NCBI RefSeq assembly: GCF_001422325.1
Contig: NZ_LMMR01000004.1
Location: forward strand, 439,752 to 503,751
Reading direction: 5' to 3'
DNA: 64,000 bases
DNA from: Leifsonia sp. Leaf264
GTDB lineage: Bacteria; Actinomycetota; Actinomycetes; Actinomycetales; Microbacteriaceae
The notes under the pieces were generated by a model that ran no database searches, had not been told where the DNA came from, and was given only the letters and a program-made list of their open reading frames with translations. Shown here piece by piece: positions 28,845 through 37,659 of the stretch. Made by a program: the position numbers and the translations under genes. Position 1 is the stretch's first letter. The number at the start of each line of letters is the position of its first letter.

Positions 28845-30248
28845 ATGAGTGAGCCGTCCTGGACGCAAGTCGTCAAGACCGTCGAACCGGAGCAGCCGGA
28901 GCTGAAACGGGTCCTCGGCCCGGGGCTCCTGCTGCTGTTCATCGTGGGGGACATCCTCGGCACCGGCATCTACGCGCTCACTGGTCAGGTCGCGGCCGAG
29001 GTAGGAGGGGCGGCGTGGTTGCCCTTCCTGCTCGCCTTCGCCGTGGCGACGGTGACGGCGTTCTCCTACCTGGAACTGGTGACCAAGTATCCGCAGGCCG
29101 CCGGGGCGGCGTTGTACACGCACAAGGCCTTCGGCATCCACTTCTTCACCTTCATCGTGTGCTTCATCGTGATGACCTCGGGCATCACCTCGGCGTCGAC
29201 GGCCTCGCGCGCGTTCGCAGCGAACCTGCTCGTCGCCTTCCACATCCCGGATGAGACCGTGACGACGATGCTCATCGCGCTTGCATTCATCGTCCTGATC
29301 ATGCTGGTCAACCTTCGCGGAGTGGCCGAGAGCGTATGGCTCAACGTGGTCCTCACCCTCGTCGAGCTCTCGGGTCTGCTGCTCGTCATCTTCATCGGCA
29401 TGTGGGCCATCTCCGGAGGCGCTGCAGACTGGTCGCAGGTCGTGGCCTTCGAGACGCCGGAGGACAAGAGCGTGCTCCTCGCCGTCAGCACGGCCACGTC
29501 GTTGGCGTTCTTCGCGATGGTCGGATTCGAGGACTCGGTCAACATGGCGGAGGAGACCAAGGAGCCCAGCCGCATCTTCCCGAAGATGATGCTGAGCGGA
29601 CTCGCCATCGCTGCTGTGATCTACGTGCTGGTGTCGATCACCGTCGTCGCCCTCGTGCCCATCGGAGAGCTCGTCGGCAGCGAGACGCCGCTCGTCACAG
29701 CGGTCGAGGCCGCGGCGCCCGGCTTCCCCATCAACGACCTGCTGCCTTTCATCTCCATGTTCGCCGTCGCCAACACCGCTCTCATCAACATGATGATGGC
29801 GAGCCGCCTGCTCTACGGCATGAGCAGACAGAACGTGCTGCCGCCCTTCCTCGCGAAGGTCGCGCCGAAACGCCGCACGCCCTGGGCGGCGATCCTGTTC
29901 ACGACGGTGCTCGCAGTCGGCCTCATCGCCTACGTGTCCCTCGACGCCGAGGGTTCGACGGTCGCCTTGCTGGGTGGCACGACATCGCTGCTCCTGCTCA
30001 CGGTGTTCGCCGTCGTCAATGTCGCCGTGCTGGTACTGCGGCGCCAGCCCGTCGATCACAAGCACTTCCGCACCCCGACGACTCTGCCTGTCATCGGGGT
30101 TATCACGTGCCTGTTCCTGGTGTTCCCGTGGACCTCCGGCCGACCGGCCGGGCAGTACGGGATCGCGCTCGTGCTGTTGGCGATCGGCATCGTGCTGTGG
30201 ATCGCCGAGCGCGTGTACACGGCTTCGCGGCGTCGACGCGTGTCCTGA
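28845..30248 (+). CDS. APC superfamily amino-acid permease
   Basis: 467 residues with about 12 membrane helices. The first helix carries the APC motif GDILGTGIYALTGQVAAEVGG, and ExE-like FFAMVGFEDSVNMAEE in helix 6 is the substrate-gate region seen in cationic and other amino-acid transporters. The C-terminus ends in Arg repeats facing the cytoplasm. Two ATGs stand side by side; 28845 has GGGG 6 bases upstream and is preferred over 28842. Substrate unknown. Confidence 0.87.
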   Translation: MSEPSWTQVVKTVEPEQPELKRVLGPGLLLLFIVGDILGTGIYALTGQVAAEVGGAAWLPFLLAFAVATVTAFSYLELVTKYPQAAGAALYTHKAFGIHFFTFIVCFIVMTSGITSASTASRAFAANLLVAFHIPDETVTTMLIALAFIVLIMLVNLRGVAESVWLNVVLTLVELSGLLLVIFIGMWAISGGAADWSQVVAFETPEDKSVLLAVSTATSLAFFAMVGFEDSVNMAEETKEPSRIFPKMMLSGLAIAAVIYVLVSITVVALVPIGELVGSETPLVTAVEAAAPGFPINDLLPFISMFAVANTALINMMMASRLLYGMSRQNVLPPFLAKVAPKRRTPWAAILFTTVLAVGLIAYVSLDAEGSTVALLGGTTSLLLLTVFAVVNVAVLVLRRQPVDHKHFRTPTTLPVIGVITCLFLVFPWTSGRPAGQYGIALVLLAIGIVLWIAERVYTASRRRRVS

Positions 30249-30354
30249 CCCGCGACAGGCGCTGGTCAGGAACTCCCGGCTCGACACTGGAGCCTGCGCG
30301 ATCGAACGCGGGCGATCGACGCCGCTGAGCTGGAGGAGCGGCGCCGGCTCGGTG

Positions 30355-31530
30355 CTACGACGTCGCCTCTGGCGGATCCTGCACCGGACCGTCCTCGGAA
30401 TCCGGTGCGGGGTGCGCCGCGTGCTTCTTCGTCGTTCCGGCCTGCTCGTGCCGACGTGCCTTCGATGCCGCGTCCTCGGCTTTGAGGATGCTGCGGGTCT
30501 CAGCCGTCGGGCCGATGATCGGTCGCCAGGAATGGGCATCCGGGTTCGCGTCGATGAGCACTGTCTTCGCGAAGAGGGTGAGCGGGATCGCGAGGATCGC
30601 CCCGATGGGGCCGATGACCACGGCCCAGAACAGCACGGAGAAGAACGTCACGGTCTGGCTCAGCGACACGGCCTGTCCGACGACGCGCGGCTGGATGATC
30701 GACTGCACGACGGCATTGATGACGCCGTAGATCACCACGACGGCTATCGCCGTCGGCCAGCCGCCGACGAGGAACCCGAACACGAGGGGAGGCACCAACG
30801 CGAAGAAGTAGCCGATGTTGGGGATGAAGCTGCAGAGGAAGGCGAGCAGACCCCAGAGGAGCGCAGCCGGAACCCCGAGCAGAGCCAATGCGATCGCGTT
30901 CAATGTGCCCTGCACGACTCCGAGCACCGTCGTGACGACCATGTACCGCCGCACGTCCACTGCATATCGGCCCAGGGCGCTCACGAGATACGGCCGGCGC
31001 GGCTGCAGTTGGGAGAGGATCGTGTGCACGTAGACCGCGTCCGCCGCCATCAGGATCATCATGGTGAGCACGATGACGAGTGCGCCGGTGATGCTGAAAA
31101 CGCTCCCGAGCACGCCCGAGACCGCGCTGGCGATGCTGGCAGGGTCGATGCCCTTGACGACGCCCTGGATCTGGCTCTCATCGACTCCGAGCTTCGTCAG
31201 ACCCGTCGCGATGGACTCGCCGATCTGCTTGAACTCGTTCGCGTAGTCGGGAAGCATCGCGGCGAACTGGGCGAACGCGATGATGATCGTGTAGGTGAAC
31301 CCGGCGAGCAGGCCGAAGACCACCAAGATGACCGAACCGGTCGCGATACCGCGGGGTACTCCACGTTTCTCGAGCCCGGTGCGAACCGGGCTGGCGCAGA
31401 TCGTGAGGATCAGGGTCAGGAGAGTCGGTGCCAGGATTCCCTTGAGCCCACTGATTCCGATCGAGACCACCACTGCAGCAGCGAGCCCGACGAGGATCAC
31501 CGTGCCCCGGGGATAGCGCGTATCAGTCAT
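30355..31530 (-). CDS. AI-2E (PerM/TqsA) family transporter
   Basis: 391 residues with about eight membrane helices in the PerM arrangement: two at the start, a long soluble stretch (about 100-155), then a helical block containing LCSFIPNIGYFFALVPP and QPRVVGQAVSLSQTV, both strongly conserved in this family. The hydrophilic His/Lys/Glu-rich C-terminal tail is cytoplasmic. Members export autoinducer-2 or exchange ions; the role here is open. It converges with the APC gene. Confidence 0.87.
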   Translation of the reverse strand: MTDTRYPRGTVILVGLAAAVVVSIGISGLKGILAPTLLTLILTICASPVRTGLEKRGVPRGIATGSVILVVFGLLAGFTYTIIIAFAQFAAMLPDYANEFKQIGESIATGLTKLGVDESQIQGVVKGIDPASIASAVSGVLGSVFSITGALVIVLTMMILMAADAVYVHTILSQLQPRRPYLVSALGRYAVDVRRYMVVTTVLGVVQGTLNAIALALLGVPAALLWGLLAFLCSFIPNIGYFFALVPPLVFGFLVGGWPTAIAVVVIYGVINAVVQSIIQPRVVGQAVSLSQTVTFFSVLFWAVVIGPIGAILAIPLTLFAKTVLIDANPDAHSWRPIIGPTAETRSILKAEDAASKARRHEQAGTTKKHAAHPAPDSEDGPVQDPPEATS

Positions 31531-31657
31531 GGGAACACGTTAGAGGGGGTACGCGCGACCGTCGTCATTCTTTTGGGATGATGCCGTGGCCCGTCAGCGC
31601 CGGTAGTGTCGCCGAAACGGCGCACCACCCCCGAGCGCCATCACCGGAGGGAAGCTG

Positions 31658-33142
31658 ATGGACCCCGTCCTGGGCACCAACCTCGTGTGGATCATCGCGC
31701 TCCTCGTGCACGCAGCCGTCTGCATCACCGCGCTGATCATCATCCCGAGACGCCGGAAACCCACTGCTGCCATGGCGTGGCTCCTCGCCATCATCTTCCT
31801 GCCGTACATCGGCGTCATCCTGTACCTGGTGATCGGATCGGCCAAGCTGCCGAAACGCCGTCGCGAGGAGCAGACCCGCATCACCGGCCTCATCGCCGAA
31901 CGTGCGGTCGGGCTCGATCTGGCTCCGAACCGGGCTGCCTGGCCGCAGTGGTTCGCCAACCTCACCACGCAGAACGAGGTACTCGGCGGCATCCCCGTGG
32001 TGGGCGGCAACACGGCGACCCTGATCGGGGACTACACCGGATCGGTCGATGCGATGGCGCGGGAGATCGACACCGCCGAGCGATTCGTGCACGTCGAGTT
32101 CTTCATCGTCTCCCTCGACGAGACGACCCGCGGCTTCTTCACCGCCATGGAGAACGCCGTGAAACGCGGCGTCACGGTTCGCCTGCTCGCCGACCACATC
32201 TCCTCGAAGAAGGTGGCGAAGAGCGCCGAGACCTTCGCCGAGCTCGATCGCATCGGGGTCGAGTGGAGCTGGATGCTGCCGGTCATGCCCTTCCAGGGCA
32301 AGTACCAGCGGCCGGACCTGCGCAATCACCGCAAGCTCGTCGTGGTCGACGGCCGCGTCGGATTCATGGGCTCGCAGAACCTGATCGACCGCAGCTACAA
32401 CTCGCCGAAGAACATCAAGCGCGGATTGCAGTGGCAGGAACTGGTCACCCGGGTCGAGGGGCCGGTCGTCACGGCCATCAACGCGGTCTTCCTCTCCGAC
32501 TGGTTGAGCGAGACGGGAGTGCTGCTCCCGGTCGACGACGAGAACGCCCACGTGCCGGCCTTCCGGGTCGTGCTCGATACATCTCCCGGCGCCCTCGAGT
32601 GCCAGGTGGTTCCGAGCGGGCCCGGTTACGAGACCGAGAACAACCTCCGCCTCTTCCTCAGCCTGTTGTACGCGGCGGAGAAGCGAGCGATCATCACGAG
32701 CCCGTACTTCGTTCCCGATGAGGCGATGATGTACGCCATCACCTCGGCATGCCAGCGCGGGCTCGACGTGCAGCTCTTCGTGTCGGAGATCGGCGACCAG
32801 GGCCCCGTCTTCCACGCCCAGCGCTCGTACTACCGCGACCTGCTCGACGTTGGCGTGCGGATCTTCCGGTATCCGGCGCCGTACATCCTGCATGCGAAGC
32901 ATCTCTCGATCGATGACGACCTCGCCGTGATCGGCTCGAGCAACCTGGACATCAGGTCGTTCAGTCTGAATTTCGAGATCTCGCTGCTCGTCCGGGGAAC
33001 CGAGTTCGTCGACAGGATGCGCGAGGTCGAGGACGGCTACCGGAGCATCAGCAGCGAGTTGACCCTGGAGGAGTGGCTGCGCGAGCCGCTGTCATCGACG
33101 GCGCTCGACGGCGTCGCCAGGCTCACCTCGGCCTTGGAGTGA
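31658..33142 (+). CDS. Cardiolipin synthase (phospholipase D superfamily)
   Basis: 494 residues. Two N-terminal membrane helices (about 8-28 and 36-60) are followed by two PLD domains, each with an HxKxxxxD active-site motif: NHRKLVVVDG near 225 and LHAKHLSIDD near 411, both followed by GSxNLD/GSQNLID. It joins two phosphatidylglycerols, or PG with another lipid, to make cardiolipin at the membrane. GGAGG lies 7 bases before ATG 31658. The two catalytic motifs are complete. Confidence 0.93.
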   Translation: MDPVLGTNLVWIIALLVHAAVCITALIIIPRRRKPTAAMAWLLAIIFLPYIGVILYLVIGSAKLPKRRREEQTRITGLIAERAVGLDLAPNRAAWPQWFANLTTQNEVLGGIPVVGGNTATLIGDYTGSVDAMAREIDTAERFVHVEFFIVSLDETTRGFFTAMENAVKRGVTVRLLADHISSKKVAKSAETFAELDRIGVEWSWMLPVMPFQGKYQRPDLRNHRKLVVVDGRVGFMGSQNLIDRSYNSPKNIKRGLQWQELVTRVEGPVVTAINAVFLSDWLSETGVLLPVDDENAHVPAFRVVLDTSPGALECQVVPSGPGYETENNLRLFLSLLYAAEKRAIITSPYFVPDEAMMYAITSACQRGLDVQLFVSEIGDQGPVFHAQRSYYRDLLDVGVRIFRYPAPYILHAKHLSIDDDLAVIGSSNLDIRSFSLNFEISLLVRGTEFVDRMREVEDGYRSISSELTLEEWLREPLSSTALDGVARLTSALE

Positions 33143-33143
33143 G

Positions 33144-34037
33144 CTAGGCGCTCGCCGGAGGGTGCAGCGTGCCCCGGTGGATCTCGTAGGCCCGCGCTTC
33201 GCCGGGGGAGTCCGGGTCGTCGACGATGGGCTTGTCCTCCATGAACTGCCTGATCACGTTGGCGAGCTCGCCGGGGTTGGTGAAGTTGATCGCATGGGCG
33301 GCGCCCTCGATCGCCACGACCAGGACGTGGTTGTCGGTCTTCTGCGCGATCTCCTGCACCCGTGACGGCTCGGGCATCAACGGGTCGCGACTGCCGATCA
33401 CGACGAGGGTGGGGATCGTGAGAGCCAGGAGGCGCTCCAGCGAGGGGTACTGGGTCAGTGCCCGGAACATGCGGACCGTGCTCGGGATGCCGAATCGCAG
33501 GTAGTCGGGAGTGGCCACCTTGATCATCCCGCCGGTCTCCCGCGATCCGTCCTGGGCGAGCTGTCGGATCGCCCGGCGCAACGGCTGGTTGTGCACTCCG
33601 CCGGCCGGGGACACGAGGACGGCGCGGTCGATGCGATCCGGGAAGTGGTAGGCGAACTCGCAGATGATCGGGCATCCCATCGAGTTGCCGACGAGCGTGG
33701 CTCGCTCAACGCCCATGCGGTCGAGGAACCTCACCGCGGCGTGCGCCAGCTGCGGTACGTCGAGGGGCTGTCGAGGCTTGCCACTCCGGCCGAAGCCGGG
33801 GAGGTCGGGAACGAGGGTGCGGAACTCGTCGCGGAGCAACTCCGCCGTCGGGAGCAGGTAGCGCCCCGACAGCCCGAAGCCGTGCAGGTGCATCATCGTG
33901 GGGGCATCGGGCACGCTGGTGGACTCCCGGTAGAACAGGTCGATTCCATCGACTCTCGTCCAGTGTTCGGCCAAGGAGCTGGCCGGGTGCCGTGGCAGCC
34001 GGCGTCGGACTTCGCCGGAGACCTCGCGTCCAGACAT
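33144..34037 (-). CDS. Alpha/beta hydrolase
   Basis: 297 residues. Oxyanion segment HLHGFGLSG, nucleophile elbow GNSMGCP (Ser), acidic residue in VVIGSRDPLMP, and His in EGAAHAINFTN make a full catalytic set. Resembles the 2-hydroxy-6-ketonona-dienedioate hydrolase/chloroperoxidase branch; substrate unknown. ATG 34037 is 14 bases after the ABC1-kinase gene stop on the same strand, so the two are co-transcribed. Longer upstream in-frame starts fall inside that neighbour. Confidence 0.86.
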   Translation of the reverse strand: MSGREVSGEVRRRLPRHPASSLAEHWTRVDGIDLFYRESTSVPDAPTMMHLHGFGLSGRYLLPTAELLRDEFRTLVPDLPGFGRSGKPRQPLDVPQLAHAAVRFLDRMGVERATLVGNSMGCPIICEFAYHFPDRIDRAVLVSPAGGVHNQPLRRAIRQLAQDGSRETGGMIKVATPDYLRFGIPSTVRMFRALTQYPSLERLLALTIPTLVVIGSRDPLMPEPSRVQEIAQKTDNHVLVVAIEGAAHAINFTNPGELANVIRQFMEDKPIVDDPDSPGEARAYEIHRGTLHPPASA

Positions 34038-34051
34038 CGGTGGCCTCCGAC

Positions 34052-36043
34052 CTAGCGAGGTTTCCGCACGAAGAGCCTGCGCACGGACCGGAGGATGAGC
34101 ACGAAACCGGCGAGCGCCACACTCGCCCCGATGAAGCCGTAGACGGTCAGGTTCGAGGCGATGAGCGGGCCGGCGTCGACGACCACGAGCACGACGCCGA
34201 GGGCGACGAGGGCTATGGCGATGAGTGCGCCGACAGCCTCGGTGACGAGTTCGCCCACCCACGTGCGGTCCTGTGGGGCCGACAGTGCACGTACCCCCTT
34301 CTCGACGCTCGAGGTGAGGGTCTCGAGACGGCGGGGGATGCGGCGAGCCGTCGCGGCGATGACGCCGGCCTGGGCCTGGGCCGAGCCCAGGAGCGACTGG
34401 GGTGCGAGAAGGCGTCGGAGGAAGTGCGGCACGCGGTCCAGGGCCCGCTCGACCATGTCGAACTCGGGATCGAGCAGCCGCAGGCAGGTCTGCAGGGTGA
34501 TGATCGAGCGGAACGCCATGCCGAGCTGGGCGGGCACGGCGAGGTGGTGCTCGCGCACGATGTCGAGGAACTGGGAGAAGATCGAGCCGCCGCCGTCACT
34601 GCTGTGCTTCATGAGGGTGAGGACGCGGCCGATGTCGCTCTGCAGTCGGGTGAGGTCGACGTCGTCCGGCACCTCGACCAGCAGGAGCAGCGCATCCGTC
34701 GCGGCGATGTCGTCGTCGGCTGCCGCCGCGAGGAGGAGGGTCGCCAGGCCGGAGCGCATGCTTCGCTCGAGGACGCCGACGGCTCCGAAGTCGATCATGC
34801 CCAGTCTGCCGTCATCGCGCACCATGAGGTTGCCCGGATGCAGGTCGGCATGGAAGACGCCCTGTACGACGATCTGCTCCAGCACGGCGTCGAGCAGTCC
34901 GGCGGCCAGGGTGTCGCGCTGAGCTTGACCCATGGCGTCCAGTCGCGCGGCCGCTGACCCCAGGGGGATCCCCTCGATGCGGTCCATCGTGAGCAAGCGC
35001 TTCGAACTGCCGATCTCGTACACCCGCGGAACCATGAGCAGATCCGTGCGGGCCGCCGCCACGGCGCTGCCGACCTGGCGGGTGTTCTGGAACTCGATGC
35101 GATAGTCGAGTTCGTCGCTGAGCGATCGGGCGAAGCCCGTCGCCAGGCTCAGGGCGCCGAACTCGCGCCCCCAGCTCGTCCTGTCCTCGATGCGTTGGGC
35201 CAGCCGCACGATGATGTCGACGTCGGCCGCCACCTGCTGGGCGGCGCCAGGGCGCTGCACCTTGAGCACGACACGCGTGCCGTCGAGGAGGACTCCAGCG
35301 TGCACCTGGGCGACGGATGCCGCGGCGAGAGGGGTCTCGTCGACCATGGCGAACACCGAGCTGACCTCGCCGCCGATCTCCTCCTCGATCACGGCGCAGA
35401 TGGCCGTCCACGGCAGCGTCGTCGCCGAGGTCTGGAGGGAGGAGAGGGCGTCGATGTAGGGCGCTGGCAGGAGATCGCGTCGGGTGGAGAGCACCTGACC
35501 GAGCTTGACGAAGGTCACCCCGGCCTCGTTGATGGCCTGGACGAGGGCGGCCGGGGTCGAGGTGCGGGACGGTGCCGGGACCGCACCGGGGTCGCTTCGT
35601 CGGTGACCTTGGAACAACCAGCCGATGCCGTGCCTGGAGAGGATGGTGAGGATCTCGAGGTAGCGCTGCGTGCGACGTCGACGATGCAGCACCTCGCGCA
35701 CCGAGACGATGGGGTTCGGCAGCGCTCTGGTCGGCCACAGGGCCTCGGTGACGACGAGGATCGCGATGCCGAAGGCGAACACCCAGCCGAAGGCGAGGGC
35801 GTAGAACAGCACGCCGACGAGGCCCGAGACCGTGAGATCGCCCTCGGCGCTCAGCACCCCGGCCTGGGTCGCCGTCGACGCAGCGAACGGCCAGCTCGCC
35901 GCGTAGACGAGGATGCCGACGACGTAGGTGCGCGGCCAGCCGACCGGCGCGCTCATGAGGGCACGGGCGGCGTAGCCGACTCCGGCGGCGTACACGAGCC
36001 CGACGAGGACCACGAGCGCCCAGAACAGCACCGTGTCGAACAC
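34052..36043 (-). CDS. ABC1/UbiB-like atypical kinase with membrane segments
   Basis: 663 residues. Three or four N-terminal helices (about 1-115) precede the kinase-like domain: [16 protein letters not shown] (the KxGQ motif), AAASVAQVH (Ala-rich loop), VLKVQRPG (lysine), [14 protein letters not shown] (catalytic loop) and MIDFGAVG (DFG). Two more membrane helices close the protein (about 600-655). In other bacteria UbiB aids quinone synthesis or lipid handling; quinone support is the best guess. The GTG start 36043 is the only upstream start close to the family length. It is followed by the hydrolase gene 14 bases later. Confidence 0.9.
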   Translation of the reverse strand: MFDTVLFWALVVLVGLVYAAGVGYAARALMSAPVGWPRTYVVGILVYAASWPFAASTATQAGVLSAEGDLTVSGLVGVLFYALAFGWVFAFGIAILVVTEALWPTRALPNPIVSVREVLHRRRRTQRYLEILTILSRHGIGWLFQGHRRSDPGAVPAPSRTSTPAALVQAINEAGVTFVKLGQVLSTRRDLLPAPYIDALSSLQTSATTLPWTAICAVIEEEIGGEVSSVFAMVDETPLAAASVAQVHAGVLLDGTRVVLKVQRPGAAQQVAADVDIIVRLAQRIEDRTSWGREFGALSLATGFARSLSDELDYRIEFQNTRQVGSAVAAARTDLLMVPRVYEIGSSKRLLTMDRIEGIPLGSAAARLDAMGQAQRDTLAAGLLDAVLEQIVVQGVFHADLHPGNLMVRDDGRLGMIDFGAVGVLERSMRSGLATLLLAAAADDDIAATDALLLLVEVPDDVDLTRLQSDIGRVLTLMKHSSDGGGSIFSQFLDIVREHHLAVPAQLGMAFRSIITLQTCLRLLDPEFDMVERALDRVPHFLRRLLAPQSLLGSAQAQAGVIAATARRIPRRLETLTSSVEKGVRALSAPQDRTWVGELVTEAVGALIAIALVALGVVLVVVDAGPLIASNLTVYGFIGASVALAGFVLILRSVRRLFVRKPR

Positions 36044-36136
36044 CCTGCCCCCTCCCGTCCGTGCGGCGACTATCGCCAGCGTAGCGGGACGGGGTCGACG
36101 GAAGCGGGGCCGATGACGGCATCCGTCACCGATCCG

Positions 36137-36475
36137 TCACAGCATCCTGTAGCCGCTCACCCTGTCCACGACGAAGACGGGGGAGAAGTCCGGCGGATCG
36201 ACGCTGGCGCCGTCCTCCGATGTGGTGGACCCGTCATCGGGGAACCTGTAGACGTCGAGCATGAGCTGCATGGGATAGGCGGGCGAGGATTCGACCGACT
36301 TCACATGCCTCCCATCGATGTGGAAATGCACCCCGTCCGAATAACGCGCTCGGGAACTCTCCCGGCTGCTCCACTGCGGCAGGTAGTGGGGGAGCCAGGA
36401 GGCGGCATCGAGATCGGGTGCGTCGAAGTCGTCGTCGTACTCGAGCTCGTAGGCGGTTCTGTCGAGGATGAGCAC
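36137..36475 (-). CDS. Internally deleted GH16-like protein remnant
   Basis: 112 residues. The first 45 residues (DRTAYELEYDDDFDAPDLDAASWLPHYLPQWSSR) match the start of a GH16-like/concanavalin-fold actinobacterial family I recall at roughly 250-280 residues, and the rest (SDGVHFHIDGRHVKSVESSPAYPMQLMLDVY...RVSGYR) matches its last third. The middle, which should carry the sugar-binding cleft and catalytic acids, is missing while the frame is intact. It is therefore probably non-catalytic, or a remnant. It has no signal peptide. GTG start 36475. Confidence 0.6.
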   Translation of the reverse strand: MLILDRTAYELEYDDDFDAPDLDAASWLPHYLPQWSSRESSRARYSDGVHFHIDGRHVKSVESSPAYPMQLMLDVYRFPDDGSTTSEDGASVDPPDFSPVFVVDRVSGYRML

Positions 36476-36630
36476 GGATCAGGTCTAGCAGAGCGGTGTT
36501 CGACGGGCATCCGATCCTGTGCGCAATGCCCCCGTAACGAAATGGGCATATGAACGGAACTAGGCTGGGCTGACGGCTTTCCCGACGTCTTCGTCGGGAG
36601 TGACGAGCCCGTAGACGTGAAGAGGGATGG

Positions 36631-37659
36631 ATGTCCTTGGACGGAAATGCGACGACGACGCACCGGAACGTAGCGCTGCTCTCGGTTGCCAGCACCATGG
36701 CGGAACGGGTGACGACCTCGGAGGAGATCGACTCGAGGCTGTCTCCCGTGCTCAAGCGGTTGAAGCTCCCCACAGGCCTCTTGCAGCGCGTCGCCGGTGT
36801 GCGCGAGCGCCGCAACTGGGAGGAGGGCGCCAGCTTCGACGATGCCGCCATCTCGGCCGGCAAGCGCGCGCTCGCCGAGGCCGGCATCCGCCCCGACCAG
36901 GTCGGCCTGCTCATCAACACCTCGGTGACGCGCCCGCATCTCGAGCCGTCCGTCGCCGTGCGCATCCACCACGGGCTGGGCCTGCCCACCTCGGCCATCA
37001 ACTTCGACATCACCAACGCCTGCCTCGGCTTCGTGAACGGGATGTCGCTCGCCTCAGGCCTGATCGACTCGGGACAGATCGACTACGCGATCATCGTCGA
37101 CGGGGAGGATGCCGACCAGATCCAGGTGAACACCATCGAGCGCCTCGGCCGTGAGGGAATCAACCGCAAGCAGTTCATGAGCGAGTTCGCCAGCCTCACG
37201 CTCGGCTCGGGGGCCGCAGCCGCCGTGCTCGGACGGGCGGACCAGCACCCTGAGGCGCACCGCATCCTCGGCGGGATCACCCGTGCCGCGACGCAGTTCA
37301 ACGAACTCTGCGTCGGCAGCGTCGACGGCATGTTCACCGACGCGAAGGCGCTGCTGCGCGGCGGCATGGAGCTCGTGACCTCGGCGTGGAAAGAAGCCCT
37401 GAACCACTGGGACTGGAAGACCATGGACCGCTACATCATGCACCAGGTCTCCGACGTGCACACCGATGCGATCGTGAAGGCCGTCGGCCTCGACCGCACG
37501 CGTGTTCCGCTGACCTACCCGTTGCTCGGCAACATCGGCCCCGCGTCGATCCCGATCACCCTCGCCTCGCAGGCATCGAGTCTGAAGCGCGGCGATCGCG
37601 TTCTGCTGATGGGCGTCGGCTCGGGCCTCAACACCTCGATGATGGAACTGGCCTGGTGA
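36631..37659 (+). CDS. oleA: OleA, thiolase-type acyl-CoA condensing enzyme for head-to-head olefin synthesis
   Basis: 342 residues of the KAS-III/thiolase fold. The nucleophile Cys is C131 (ITNACLGF), the catalytic His is in MHQVSDVH, and Asn in GNIGPASIP. OleA condenses two long-chain acyl-CoAs non-decarboxylatively to a 2-alkyl-3-ketoacid. OleA is recognised here mainly by context, as the next two genes are oleBC and oleD; by itself it could be taken for a FabH paralogue. AGAGGG lies 4 bases before ATG 36631. Its stop overlaps the oleBC start by 4 bases (GTGA). Confidence 0.9.
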   Translation: MSLDGNATTTHRNVALLSVASTMAERVTTSEEIDSRLSPVLKRLKLPTGLLQRVAGVRERRNWEEGASFDDAAISAGKRALAEAGIRPDQVGLLINTSVTRPHLEPSVAVRIHHGLGLPTSAINFDITNACLGFVNGMSLASGLIDSGQIDYAIIVDGEDADQIQVNTIERLGREGINRKQFMSEFASLTLGSGAAAAVLGRADQHPEAHRILGGITRAATQFNELCVGSVDGMFTDAKALLRGGMELVTSAWKEALNHWDWKTMDRYIMHQVSDVHTDAIVKAVGLDRTRVPLTYPLLGNIGPASIPITLASQASSLKRGDRVLLMGVGSGLNTSMMELAW

